64,000 bases of DNA from the NCBI GenBank assembly GCA_030770425.1, contig JASJFT010000107.1, positions 1 to 64,000 on the forward strand. The letters are read 5' to 3'. The notes beneath the pieces were generated by a model, which had not been told where the DNA came from, ran no database searches, and saw nothing but the letters and a program-made list of their open reading frames with translations. Source of the stretch: Darksidea phi. Its lineage: Eukaryota; Ascomycota; Dothideomycetes; Pleosporales; Lentitheciaceae. The position numbers were made by a program, and so were the translations under genes. Positions 33,024 to 44,589 of the stretch are shown piece after piece. Each line of letters starts with the position of its first letter. Position 1 is the stretch's first letter.

Positions 33024-33378
33024 AGCAAGGAAGTGCATATGTTTGATTGATGCCTTTAGGGAGACGTGTAATGTTGAATAATGACTTCCTTATAGGCACA
33101 AGGAAGCGTATGTATTTGATTGATGCCTTTACGGTAATGTATTTAGTTTGGATTTGCATAGTGGGAGTCTCTTTGTAAGGTCCGCACGAAACACAGTAGG
33201 AGTTTGTTCACAGTAGAGGTGCTATACCCAAAATCTTATACGCAATAATAGAGCTGTAGAGCTGTACACAGTAATATCGACGAGGTGATGTTTTGAACAT
33301 CGAACATAGAGGCGCTTTAGGGTAATGTATATTATTAGATGATAATATCCTTATAAGCACAAGGAAGCGTATATTAAA
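33024..33378. repeat. Interspersed direct repeats (CAAGGAAGYG family)
   Basis: Two copies of a block containing CAAGGAAG and TTGATTGATGCCTTTA begin at about 33024 and 33097. A shorter copy, CACAAGGAAGCGTATATTA, lies at about 33358. They alternate with copies of GGTAATGTAT at about 33133 and 33319. Confidence 0.7.
33137..33215. repeat. Dispersed repeat, less mutated copy
   Basis: Partner of the segment at about 495-580. It retains C and G at positions where the other copy has T and A, so it is closer to the ancestral sequence of the repeat. Confidence 0.55.
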
Positions 33379-33800
33379 CTAGCTTTTATAGCTTTATTCC
33401 CTTACTATTAACTTCTACTTTTAACGCACACGAAGATTTAGCTAGTAAAATATCAAAGAGAAGGGACATTACTCCGTTAATCAACAAATTAGCGTCAATT
33501 TCAAGTGCTCGGCGCGTTCTCGTGTCTCGCCGCTCTGCTATGCAGGAAATGAAAGAATGGGAAGGTGGTGAATTGAGCTTTCGTGATACCACTGGCCATG
33601 AACCACCTGAGTCGAATAGTATGTTGAAGCAAGTAAGAATGCGGAGTGATGAAAGTTGGTTGAGGCGTGGGAGGGAAGCTCCTAATCCGTCTAAAAATGG
33701 CTAGCGCCTGCACACTAGCGCATTCTTCAAAGGATGTCCAGATGTCTTAATGTCAACTCCATCGCACTAACCTATCCACATCAACAACTCATCGTCGATC

Positions 33801-35977
33801 ATGGCAGAAGAGGAAGAGCTCGATACACCTTTAATAGCGGAGCTCTACAAACCTCCCGCACTACTACCAATCGCGCAGCTTAAAGATTCCCTGCTCTACG
33901 CAATCGAAACCTACCCTGTCACCATAATTGTAGGCTAGCCCGGGTCCTCAAGTGCATCCTATCACTCACTTCATCTCTTCTCTAGATTGGAGAAACAGGA
34001 AGCGGAAAGACAACTCAGATTCCACAATTCCTCTACAAAGCAGGCTGGACATCCGATGGGTCTCAAATAGCCGTAACACAGGTAAGTCTCAACCACCACG
34101 CAATGTCGTATGGAAGGCGTGCTAGTTTCTGAACAGCCCCGCAGAATAGCTGCAACCAGCGTAAGCGCTCGCGTCGCGGAAGAGTTAGGATGTCAACTCG
34201 GTCAGGAAGTAGGGTACTCGATTCGCTTTGAAGATGTTACGTCCGCCAAGACCAAGATCAAATTCCTTACTGACGGCCTGTTACTGAGAGAGATGCTGGT
34301 TGATCCGCTCTTGAAGCGGTATTCCGTTGTTATGGTTGATGAAGCGCATGAGCGGTCGCTGAGCTCGGATGTGCTGCTCAGCTTGTTGAAGAAGGTATTA
34401 AGAGCAAGGAAAGATTTGAGGGTCGTAGTGTCGAGCGCTACACTGGATGCGGAGAAGTTTCTAGACTTCTTTGCCCCGGATGAGGGGGAAATGGTGCATG
34501 ACAAGACAAAAGAGGAGTATGGGAGGATTATCAGTATCGAAGGACGCACGCACCCGGTTGATACTTTCTACCTTGCTGAAGCGACCAACAATTACGTTGA
34601 AAAAGCCGTTGATACGGTCATGGATATTCATGCCAATGAATCCGACGGCGATATCCTCGTCTTTCTCACCGGTCGAGAGGAGATTGACGACGCGATTGAC
34701 ATGATCGCAGATCGCATCGTCGATCTCGAACCGGGCTCTAAGACGCTTCAACCGCTGCCGCTTTATGCGGGTCTACCTACAGACCAGCAGATGTACGTCT
34801 TCCATCCCGCCGCTGAAAACACGAGGAAAGTCATCATAGCCACAAATATCGCTGAAGCCTCCGTTACCATCGACGGCATAATCTTTGTCGTAGATAGCGG
34901 CTTTGTCAAGCTTCGGGCATATGACCCTGTCCTCGGCATCGAACGACTAAACGTCACACCCGTCTCAAAGGCCTCAGCAGCACAACGGGCCGGCCGTGCA
35001 GGTCGTACGAAGCCAGGAAAATGCTATCGCCTGTATACCGAAAGCGCATTCGAAGGTTTGGAAGAAGCAACCTTCCCCGAAATCCAACGGAGCAATCTCG
35101 CACCCGTCCTCCTTCAACTCCTAAACCTCGGCATCACAAACCTGATTCGCTTCGATTACCTCTCTGCACCGCCCTCTAAACTCGTCGTCCGTGCCCTCGA
35201 CCTCCTCTACTCGCTGGGTGCCCTCGATGCCAACGGCCGCTTAACCAAACCCCTAGGTACACGCATGGCCGAACTCCCGCTTGAACCCATGCTCGCCAAA
35301 GCCCTCCTCAACGCAACCACATTTGGCTGCTTATCCGAAATGCTAACCATATCCGCAATGATGACCCTCCAAGGCACAGCATTCGTCTCGCACTCGGGAA
35401 ATCAAAAGCTCATGGAGAAAGCGCGTCGGAAATTCGCCGTCAAAGAAGGGGACCAGATAACGCTATTCAATGTGTACCAGTCTTTTACGACGATTGGACA
35501 GCAATCGTCGCAATGGTGTCAGCAAAATAGTCTGAATTTCAGAGCGATGCAGAAAGCAGTCAGTGTGCGGAAACAACTGCGGAACTATCTGGAGAGAATG
35601 GGTATACAAGAGTTGGCGCTTAGCGGTAGCGATGTGATGAGAGCGGGCGGTATGGAGATGACAGAACGTGTGCAGCGCTGTCTTACTACGGGCTTCTTTG
35701 CGCAGGCGGCGAGGATGCAGAGTGATGGGTCTTTCAAGACGGTTGGGGGTGAAACGACGCTCTGGGCGCATCCAAGTTCAATGTTCTTTGTGAGTTGCTC
35801 CCTCTATGGAGTACACGAGGTTGTACTTACGGAGTGTAGCATCGTAAAGCGGACTGGGTCATCTACCACGAAATCTTGGAGACGAAGGGTAAGATTTACA
35901 TTAGAGATCTGACGACGATTGACATGGACTGGTTGACGGAGTATGCGCCGGAGTACTACAAGGTGAAGCAGAAGTAG
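33801..35977 (+). CDS. DEAH-box RNA helicase, DHX35-like
   Basis: ATP-dependent RNA helicase, probably spliceosome-associated and nuclear. Exons 33801-33929, 33986-34081, 34137-35789 and 35840-35977 give 671 residues, all junctions in phase 0. Motif I is GETGSGKT (45-52), motif II DEAH (143-146), motif III SAT (about 181), motif [10 protein letters not shown] (about 359-366). The winged-helix, HA2 and OB-fold regions follow, ending in the WVIYHE and [12 protein letters not shown] motifs. The short N-terminus beginning directly before motif Q, the phrase [13 protein letters not shown] and the overall length place it with DHX35 rather than Prp2, Prp16, Prp22 or Prp43. It converges with SPC25, whose stop is 130 bp away. 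Confidence 0.9.
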
Positions 35978-36106
35978 GAAGCACCGGACGTTTGCGAGGA
36001 AGAAAGATTTATTGGGTATTACGCCTCAAAAGCCTGCCACACAAACGTCTGAAACATAGTAAAACAGAAATTGTGAACCCTATCATATGCCTCGTTTCCC
36101 GTCCCG

Positions 36107-36920
36107 TCACTTCAGCGCCTCGACAAACAGCTCGCGCATCCCCTTTAAGAATGCGGCAAGGTCCCTCGTCTCATTCAGCCTTTCCAAAACCCTCTCGACC
36201 TCCTCTCTTTCAACTTTTGGCCTGAATTCGCAGACCTTGTAATCACGCTCGCTTGTGTCCAGCTCAAACCACGCCTCGCGGTCCCACTCCCTCTCACAAA
36301 CATTCGTGTACACAAACTTTAATCTATCCGCCTTCCCAAGCCCCTCAATCCTCAGCCCCAGGTAGCTCTCCCAGAAGTCAAGCTCCGGCTCGTTATAACG
36401 ACTCTGTCCGTCTAGGTAGCGGCGGTGCTTCAATTGCGCTTCGCGGCGGGCGGATATTGACTTTTGTACTTCGGCGATTTGTGCGCGGAGAGCGTCGCGG
36501 TGGGCAAGGCGCTCGTCGCGTTGCACGGTGAGGGTGCCGATTGCTTCTTGCATTTCGGCCTTTTCGTGCGTTTCTTTCGAGAGAGTTTGCGTGTGTTGGG
36601 TTTGCTTAAGGGAAAGGATTTCGATGTCGCGTTTCTTCATGCGCTGGTCCTCTGCACCATCGTTAGTAGGCGTAAAACGTAGGCGCAGTGAGCAGCATAC
36701 CCTGAACTTCCGCAACATTCATACGGAACTGATTGCGCTCTTCCAGCACCCTCCTTCGTCCTTTCTCGATGAAGTCATCGAAGCGTGCGGTAAATTGGTT
36801 CATTCGACTTCGCAGGTCATCAAAGCCGAAGTTGATGGAGGGGAGCTGGTCCGCCATGGACGGGACATCGTGAGAGGAGCCGCGCATGCTCGCGCTGAGG
36901 GAGGGTTCGAAGGTTGTCAT
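36107..36920 (-). CDS. SPC25: Kinetochore protein Spc25 (Ndc80 complex)
   Basis: Subunit of the Ndc80 complex that links kinetochores to microtubules; nuclear. Exons 36701-36920 and 36107-36651, with a 49-nt phase-1 intron, give 254 residues. Residues 45-160 are a long coiled coil, and the C-terminal globular RWD-like domain is recognised from LDFWESYLGLRIEG, REAWFELDTSERDYKV and FLKGMRELFVEA. The ATG at 36920 was chosen over one six codons upstream because it gives the usual short N-terminus. Its start faces that of RRN6 across 320 bp. Confidence 0.92.
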
Positions 36921-37241
36921 GATAGCAAGTCGGCGCACAACAGTATATACGTGGGCAACAGTCGGATGGTGCGTTCTTGGTTAGAAGGGTGTGTGACGTG
37001 TGCGGGAGGTTGTTTGGGATGGTTGCATCGTAAACACCGGCGCGGGGAAATGTGTTGCCGGACCCGCACGTGAAAGGGCGTTTTTGGACTAGTGCGTGAA
37101 GCTTGGGCTTGAACCTTTTCTCGCGCCCGCCTTCTTATGGCACGCGCGGCATGTTGGAGTGGCGTCCACAATAAGAGTGGATCACGTCGATAATGGTTCT
37201 TTCGAGTTGTTCATTTGATCGCCTACCCTGCCTCGACCCTA
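36921..37241. promoter_or_regulatory. Divergent promoter of SPC25 and RRN6
   Basis: 321 bp between start codons. It is moderately GC-rich and has no obvious TATA box. The sequence contains ACGCG-type (CACGCG/GGCACGCGCGGC) motifs at about 37139-37150, related to the MluI cell-cycle box; whether this matters for SPC25 is untested. Confidence 0.45.
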
Positions 37242-40200
37242 ATGACTGACCCCTCACTGAACGACCTCAACTTCGGTCATTTCGGGGCAGCTACCTATGG
37301 GTTAGAAAATAGCGAATGGAGTTTCGGCAGAAAACCTCAACGCAAGGAACTCAAATCGCTAGCACAATGGCGGACGGCCAGCTCTGCGGCCATTCAGTAT
37401 CGTACCCCGGGCCTCTTGCGACCCCCCCGTGGTGTCCAACAAAGCGCCAGAGAGCTCGCCCGCGACTACCCACACCTCGCTCCAGCCGTTGAGCAGTTAC
37501 CAGAGCTCGAGATTATCTCAGCTGCAGCAACTTCTTCGACAGTCGTATTCGATGCCACAATTGGTACACTGCTGTCCTTCGGCTCCATCGCCTGCCAGGG
37601 CCACTTCGACCACCGTCCGAAACGAGTTGTTGCGACGCCGACAGGTGAGGCAGGGAACATATTGCAAATTCAGATTGTGGAGAAGGAACGCCATGGCTGG
37701 GACAATGGCATGTGTCTAGAGGGCCCCTCGCTCATTAGCGGCGAGGTCGGGTACTGGAACGAAGAGGCAGCGTCAATACGGCAGATATGTTTCGCAGACG
37801 TAGAAGCACGCAGCACATTTCTGGCTGTCCGGCTTCCGCGACGGACCGTCCTTTTCCGCCCCACCTACGTCCATGACCGCAAAGCCGTCAGTCAATCCAA
37901 ATATTTCGACCTTCCTTCTTCGACCATTGATCCCTGTCCAATACACAGTATAACAGCAGGAGACACCGGCGGGACACCTCACGCCGATGTATCTTTCAAC
38001 CCCGAGTATCAGCGCCAGATGGGAATAGTGGATGAACAAGGGAACTGGTCTATCTGGGACATCGACGATGGCTTCCGAAACGACAACTATAATATAACAT
38101 GCTCTGTTGTCGGAAGTGTGGTGTTCCGTACGGACAGGGAGTCCACATCACCTAGACAAAGCGGTAATGTAAAAGAAGACGGCTGGGCTCGCATCTCGTG
38201 GGTTGGCGACGCGAATACCGTTGTAGTAGCCAACCGCAGGCAAATCTGCGTGTACAATGTCAAAGCAGGCCTCACGCCGTTAAAGACACCTAGCATGATT
38301 TCTGAACGCTCGACGGACTGGATCTTGGACGTCAAGAGGCATCCAAGTAATAAGAAGCATTTTTTCACCCTGACTTCGACTCGACTTTTCCTGGTGGAGG
38401 TGACTTGTCCAAACGATGACCCCGGATTCAGTTCCGTAGAACCAGGAGCAGTTATCCTCGTATCGTGGACTCACTTCCGCGGGATGGAAGATATTACGCT
38501 TCAACTTTGCGTCCGCACGTCGTCTGAGGATGGTATGTACGGTCGGTACCAATTTTCGCGACCCTCAGCTTACCAGTGTAGACTGCATTGTCATTGTTCA
38601 CTCGCGCTTAAATACTCTCGTTACTGTCTATCGCTTTGAGGATACAGCAGCAGGATCTGTATTTCAAACCTCTAGTTCTGACCCGACAACACTTAGCATG
38701 GAGGGCCTTGGCGCTTCAGATGCATCTCATTGCATCGCTCAATTACACCTAGACAATTTCAACTACAAAGAGCGCGGTCGTGAGGACCACGAACGGGGGC
38801 GCACATACCAGGATCACCATGTCCAGTTCTACCGACTCACTGCAGTAATGTCTAATCTCAGCATACATCAGGTCATGCTATACAGTTTGGCCAGAAACAG
38901 AAGTGGTAGCGCATTGCTGGTCGAACCCACTTCCTGGGTCCGTATCATCAAACGTGCACGCTGCCATGACACTGCTCAGGTGGACGACTCAATAGCGGAA
39001 ATTGCCTTCATTGAACCAGATGGCTTGGTTGAAGCAAAGGAGCCCCATTTGAAGCGGCCATGCCAGCCACCAAAACCAATCAAACGTCAGCTTTTGGGGT
39101 CTTTACGGCATGTTTCTGATTTTACCGTTCTCTATGAAGCGTTGCATCAGACGGATTTGCTGTCGAATGCCGATGAAGATGCGAACGCAGAGGCTGTGGA
39201 TGTCTCCGTGGTAGTTCAAGAAGCGGAAAGATTGCTGCTAGGAGAATCGACTTTAGAGGAACCGCCGCTGGGCACATTGTAAGCTTGGATATCCTCCAAT
39301 TCCCCGAAGTCTCGCTGACAATGATAGATTGGAATTTGCCGGCATGAAAATCACAGTGTGCGATGTCGATGAAGCGTCAACCAGGTTGCAGAATGCTCTC
39401 CCTAACGGACACCGCCAGCTTGCCCTAAATCTACACAATATTGCATCTGGCCATGTTCTTGGCCTGAGCGACAAGGCTGCAGCAGGATCTCCCACTATTG
39501 CATCCCTTTACGATGCCATCCTCCAGAATTGGATTGCTCCTTTGCCAGCCGATATTCCCGTGCGCGTTCGCCAGAGCAAAGAACGTCTCGCGCGTCGTAT
39601 CGCAGCCGAGGTCATCCTTGCTTCGACTCAGATACGCCGGCTCGAAGAGCCTCAACCGCAGCTTGACTCGCAGTCTGGCCCAAGTCAGGACAGCGAGGCC
39701 GCGCTCCCATTTACCTCTTCTCAGTCACAGACCTTGGTCCCATCATCATCACAACCTTCATCTGCGCTTCCTATATTCCCTCTCAGACCAACAGGCCCAC
39801 CTACTTCGGCCTTTGCTACCGCGGACCCTCTTAGCCGTCTCAGTAAGCACCTCCGCATCGAGGATCCCCAGTTGAAAGCTCTTCCCTCCGGCATATCGCA
39901 CATTTTATCACATTGGCAACCCGGAATAGACCCTGGAGCTTACAGCTGGGAGGCCGCTGAGGAAGCTTTACGGGAAGATACAGAGGTCGACGAAGCACGT
40001 CAAGAGAAGCGTGAGAAAGCTCAAAGGAGAAAAGAAAAGCGAGAGAAGAAGCAGAGAAGAGAGAACGAGATGTTCAAGGCAACAACGGAGAGCCAGCTGC
40101 GGATGCCGAGGAGTTCGCCGGGACCCTTCTTTGGTGCCGGAATGGGCTTGGGCATGAGCAGTCAGATGCCACCAACCAGTCAGATTCAAAGCCAGAGTCA

Positions 40201-40315
40201 GATCTTTGGGGACTTTGTTGGCCCGGGGGTGCAGAGTCAGGTAGAACCGGGTAAACATGGAGGAAGACCAGCGGTCAAAAAAAAGAAAGGCAAGAAGAGG
40301 GTTGGTGGGTTCTAA
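37242..40315 (+). CDS. RRN6: RNA polymerase I-specific initiation factor RRN6
   Basis: Subunit of the core factor that recruits RNA polymerase I to rDNA promoters; nucleolar. Exons 37242-38532, 38582-39278 and 39328-40315 give 991 residues with two 49-nt introns in phases 1 and 2. The N-terminal LNFGHFGAATY motif, the predicted beta-propeller half, and the Ser/Gln-rich C-terminal region ending in a basic KKKKGKKRVGGF tail are characteristic of the fungal family. A weaker acceptor eight bases before the chosen one at 38581 would put the second exon out of frame. A charged Lys/Arg/Glu helix lies at about residues 880-910. Confidence 0.9.
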
Positions 40316-40888
40316 CGCCGAACTGGATGACTATACAAGTAAAGTACAACTTCCATCCACCGTCTAAACTCTGCGACCCCGCACATGCGCTTATAGCATC
40401 TGGATATTAAATGCACTTCTTGCAATACACGCTAGCATCTACAACCCGGGATTATCGTGGACCTTGTAACCGATAGGCGCGGCATCTCCTATTATTTTTC
40501 CGAGTCGCTTATGCGGATTCAAATCTCATTGGCGGGTTCGGATCGGTTATAACTGGGGCATAACCGGTTCCTAACAAATTCTCCACATCTATAGGGAAAG
40601 CGACCGAGGCATGCGATCTTGGTTGTAGGTACCAAGGCGGAGTTAATCTTCATGGTGGATATAACAAACAATTTACCATCCCGTACATGGCTCGGGGAGG
40701 GTTAGCTACGGTTACGGTGGCCCAAGTATTTGAGTGGATATCAGGCCCACAATGACTGGCTGATTGATATCTATTCCCATTCGCCCTCTCGTTTCGAGAG
40801 CTTGTCAAGCTCAACGACGAGCACACCGTCCCCGTTACCGCCTAACGACAGCTATCGATCACAAGCTACCGCTTGACCAAGAGTCGTC
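40316..40888. other. Intergenic region upstream of the GH43 gene
   Basis: About 570 bp. It contains the perfect inverted repeat described at 40544-40566 and a CTGGGG (40553-40558) that fits the SYGGRG carbon-repressor site inside the same element. No coding sequence. Confidence 0.5.
40544..40566. promoter_or_regulatory. CGGTTAT-N9-ATAACCG palindrome, possible zinc-cluster site
   Basis: Two perfect 7-bp inverted arms with CGG and CCG triplets at the outer ends, a geometry used by dimeric Zn2Cys6 regulators. It lies 320 bp before the GH43-CBM6 gene start. The role as an operator is inferred from pattern only. Confidence 0.4.
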
Positions 40889-42280
40889 ATGACAAGAGCC
40901 TTCAAGCCTTGGCCAATGCTGAGGCGCATTGCCGTCTTGTGTCAGGCTTTGCTGTTTCTCAACCCACTGCTGGATATTATTGGTGTCGCCAATGCCGATA
41001 ACCCAATCGTGCAAACCATCTACACGACAGACCCAGCACCACTTCTGTACAATGGCCGCATCTATCTTTTCACCGGCCATGATGAGGACGGTTCCACGAA
41101 CTACAATATGCGTGACTGGCACCTCTACTCTTCGGCGGACATGGTGAACTGGCAGGACCACGGCTCGCCTATGAGCCTTGCCACCTTTAGTTGGGCCAGT
41201 GCTAACGCGTGGGCCGGACAAGTTATTCCTCGCAACGGCAAGTTCTACTATTACGTCCCAATACGCCACAAATCGGGTAGCATGGCCATCGGTGTAGGCG
41301 TAAGTGATAACATCACCGGTCCGTACCGTGACGCAATAGGACGCCCGCTGGCGCAGAACAACGAGATCGACCCAACCGTCTTCATCGACGACAACGGCCA
41401 AGCCTACTTGTACTGGGGAAATCCGAACCTGTGGTACGTGAAGCTGAACCAAGATATGATTTCCTACAGCGGCAGCATTACTAAGGTCTCGCTCACGACT
41501 GCCGGCTTTGGCTCCCGTCCTGGGAACGTTGCCAACCGCCCTACCACGTTTGAGGAGGCTCCGTGGCTTTACAAGCGCAACAATCTCTATTACATGATTT
41601 ACGCAGCCAACTGCTGCTCTGAAGACATCCGCTATTCGACAGGAACCAGTGCCACCGGTCCCTGGACGTATCGCGGCGTCATCATGCCCACCCAAGGCAA
41701 GAGCTTCACAAATCACCCGGGAATTATCGACTTCAACGGTACTTCATACTTCTTCTACCATAACGGCGCCTTGCCCGGCGGTGGAGGTTATACCCGATCT
41801 GTATCCGTTGAGCGCTTCGTCTACAACTCCGACGGCACCATCCCCACCATCCAGATGACGACGGGCGGTCCACCGCAAGTCGGTACCCTAGATCCCTACG
41901 TGCGCCAGGAAGCCGAAACAATAGCATGGTCCTCGGGCGTAGAAACCGAAGTCTGCAGCGAGGGCGGCATCGCCGTTTCCTCCATCAACAACGGCGACTA
42001 CATCAAGGTCAAGGGCGTGGCCTTTGGCACCGGTGCCAAGTCCTTCAACGCGCGTGTCGCCTCCGCGAACAGTGGTGGCAAGATCGAGCTGCGCTTGGGC
42101 AGTGCGATGGGCACTTTAGTTGGCACATGTTCAGTGGCTAGCACCGGGGGCTGGCAGACATGGGCTACCGTGACTTGCGCTGTCAGCGGGGCCACAGGGA
42201 CTCAGGATCTGTTTTTGCGCTTCACTGGTAGCGGCAACGGCGCGCTGTTTAATTTCAACTGGTGGCAGTTCGGGGCGTAG
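40889..42280 (+). CDS. Secreted GH43 glycosidase with C-terminal CBM6
   Basis: Probable secreted arabinoxylan- or arabinan-degrading enzyme. Single exon, 463 residues. A hydrophobic segment at about 13-36 is a signal peptide. The five-bladed propeller carries the expected acidic residues: base Asp48 in TTDPAP, pKa-tuning Asp161 in EIDPTVF and acid Glu223 in FEEAPW. A family 6 carbohydrate-binding module occupies residues 338-461 (opening RQEAETIAW, closing FNFNWWQF). GH43 plus CBM6 is the layout of arabinoxylan arabinofuranohydrolases and related xylosidases; the exact substrate cannot be told. GC-rich codon usage leaves a long open frame on the opposite strand, which I treat as a shadow. Confidence 0.93.
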   Translation: MTRAFKPWPMLRRIAVLCQALLFLNPLLDIIGVANADNPIVQTIYTTDPAPLLYNGRIYLFTGHDEDGSTNYNMRDWHLYSSADMVNWQDHGSPMSLATFSWASANAWAGQVIPRNGKFYYYVPIRHKSGSMAIGVGVSDNITGPYRDAIGRPLAQNNEIDPTVFIDDNGQAYLYWGNPNLWYVKLNQDMISYSGSITKVSLTTAGFGSRPGNVANRPTTFEEAPWLYKRNNLYYMIYAANCCSEDIRYSTGTSATGPWTYRGVIMPTQGKSFTNHPGIIDFNGTSYFFYHNGALPGGGGYTRSVSVERFVYNSDGTIPTIQMTTGGPPQVGTLDPYVRQEAETIAWSSGVETEVCSEGGIAVSSINNGDYIKVKGVAFGTGAKSFNARVASANSGGKIELRLGSAMGTLVGTCSVASTGGWQTWATVTCAVSGATGTQDLFLRFTGSGNGALFNFNWWQFGA

Positions 42281-43016
42281 ATGGCATACCCAACTACTGC
42301 TGCAAACCTGCCGTTTACTACAGCCTCTAACAATAACAAACACCCTTGGTCTTGTCAGTCGCTTTATAGCTAGTGTAAGGGTAGCTGGTGGTGCTGGCCT
42401 ACGTGCTTCTCGCAGAGAACATACAAGCAGTGGTATCGATAGCGCTTGCACTTGGGATGTACATATTGTAGCTAGGTTTTAAAACCTATGCATATATATA
42501 TTCAATCAATCAACACCCATACTCTGCACAAATGCGAAAGTGGCCAGCCTTCCGAGGTGAGATATTTTAACGAACCACTGTTAGGCTGTAATTAATGTCG
42601 TAATGGTAGACTAAGTCGATACGCAATGCTTTGCTATAGTAACCACTCTTGAGTCTCATCGTGTCGCGATCGTAACCGCGTCGTGAGGTCAAGGCGGGAA
42701 CTCACTAGAGCTTATCCACAGTGGTGTTAGTTCCTGATAACTCGTAATACAGACCGCATATTTTCCGTCACGACGGCATTTATACCCTTGGAGGATGCTT
42801 CAAAGGTTCATCCAGGGGAGTGCGAGCACCTGAATACGCGAATGTCTATGATAAAAGTATGAGTATTCTTTCATAAGAAAAATTATAGTTGAGAGCACCC
42901 TTCACACCGAAACATAAAAGGAAAAGAGAAAGCCAGTATAAACCTCACATATTCGATCCATTCCCATCCACGCTCCGATCCCATCTCGCGCCAAATAAAA
43001 TTCAGCGTCACTTCTC
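42281..43016. other. Convergent spacer, no gene seen
   Basis: About 735 bases between convergent stops of the GH43 gene and the DUF1295 gene. The central part from 42480 is AT-rich. Nothing recognisable. Confidence 0.55.
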
Positions 43017-44193
43017 CTAATGCAAAGTCCTAAGTGTCTCCTCCACCACAACGCCCACAGCTCCCAGTCCCAACACCGTCCAAACCCACTTATTCGAAAG
43101 CTCCTTGGTCGCGGGCCAAAAGGCATTCTTCTCGCCCCTAAAGCGCTCCAATTCGGCGAACTTCTCCGGCTGCGATGCAGAGTAGCGGCGTGTCTGGGAC
43201 TTTTCTTTCTGGGCGTCGCCGCCGAAGAAGCGGAGGAAGAGGTAGTTGGCCAGCGGGCCGAGGAGCTCGACGGGTGCGAGCATGTCGGAGCCGTAGAGGA
43301 GGACGATGAAGGAGGCGTGGATGAAGGCGTCGCCTAGATAACTAGGGTTTATGCTGATTAAAAGTGTACAAGAGAAAGGGGGGAGGGGCTTACTTTGGAT
43401 GGCGGACAATGCTCCACACTCCTTCCTTGAGGATGCCAGTTCCACCCTTCGCCTTGTACTGATCCAACTGATAGTCTGCCAACGTCTCCAACGCGAAGCC
43501 CGTCGAGAACAACCCCACAGCAGCCATCTGCACCCAAGGATGATAGCCCATCAATACCGCGCCCTCGTGTCTGAACGGCGCGGTGAAGGGCAAGCTAATC
43601 AGCATCTGGAAGAAAGCCTCAGGGAAGAACGTCGTAAAAAGCGATTTGTTCCAAAAGTCTTCTTCCTTCTTGACCTCATCGTACCGCGGGTCATCCTTCC
43701 CACGCTGGATCGAGCGACGCGCGATGCGGTAGAAGAGGCGGCCGCCCCAGAGCGTCACGCCGGTCAAAACGAGGCGCTCATGCCAGGATAGGCGGCCTAG
43801 GGCCTGCGAAAGCGTGAGGCCTTGATAAAGACGTCGTCCGATGGCTGACCACCATGCGTTCACCACCTGCCCGCTTGGCCACAACCAATCTTTCGCTTCG
43901 AGGCGACCTGTGTAGCGTGCAGCGCCCCACGCGATCACGGCAAGACCTGAATGCAAACCCAAACTCGGTGCAAGCGTATCTCTCAGGATGCCGACATCGA
44001 AAAGCGAGGCAGTCTGCACGTGTGTCTGCGAGTGCGTCGCATCCGCAAACCCCGCAGGCTGCGTGTGCGGCAAGGCGCTCTTGTTGGAGCTAGGGAGGTA
44101 GAAGTTGTTAGGTTCACGGTCGGCGATTTGGACTTGGACATCTGGCGGCCTTGTGGGCGTGTTGTTGGACTTTCCAAACCATCCGGACGCCAT
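43017..44193 (-). CDS. DUF1295 multi-pass membrane protein (steroid-reductase-like)
   Basis: Probable membrane enzyme related to the C-terminal domain of 3-oxo-5-alpha-steroid 4-dehydrogenases; substrate unknown. Exons 43394-44193 and 43017-43341, with a 52-nt phase-2 intron, give 374 residues. The splice joins WSIVRHP to NYLGDAF, rebuilding the RHPNYxGD signature of the family. Several hydrophobic segments (about 70-90, 130-155, 195-245, 275-300) are likely membrane helices. The N-terminal 60 residues are polar and Pro/Ser-rich. Confidence 0.88.
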
Positions 44194-44589
44194 TCTGATG
44201 GGTTGCTGATGAATGGATGCAAAGGTAGTTGTTGGGGGGTTGCGAGCTTTAAAGCTGGGTGGGAGCTTCCCCGCATTATTTGCATGATGTAAAGGGTGGG
44301 CCTGTGAGCTGATCGCCCCACCCCCGGGTTCTCATTAGTTAGGCTTGGCCTTTCAGGCACGATCAGCTCGGCGCTACACCACTCGTCTTGCGTGTATTGG
44401 TCAGCTATACGACTGCGCCAGTTTCTTCAATTGGTATGTGTTTAAAGGAAGTCAATCGTGTGAATGCGTGCGACGTCAACGGCGCTTGACCCCTCTTCAT
44501 CGCACGGCGACATGCTAAAGCTCAGACATTGCGCGACAAAAATTCCATGGTTATCGAGACCACACATCTGCCCTCGTCCCAAGATGCGC
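44194..44589. other. Spacer, upstream region of the DUF1295 gene
   Basis: About 400 bases with no coding evidence; it marks the boundary between core genes and the NLR-debris region on its right. Confidence 0.5.

Larger units (their letters stand above)
32200..33800. other. AT-rich repeat island
   Basis: About 1.6 kb with no supportable gene. It contains interspersed direct repeats (33024-33378) and one copy of the dispersed repeat also found near 500. Short ORFs occur on both strands without conserved features. It probably holds decayed transposon sequence between two normal genes. Confidence 0.55.

Noticed and set aside
40501..40570. tRNA-like box B (GGATTCAAATCTC)
   Set aside because: No matching box A or cloverleaf could be folded around it.
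40859..41716. 285-codon ORF antisense to the GH43-CBM6 gene
   Set aside because: It lies wholly opposite a clearly identified gene. GC-rich third positions on the sense strand remove stops from this frame, and the protein shows no motif.
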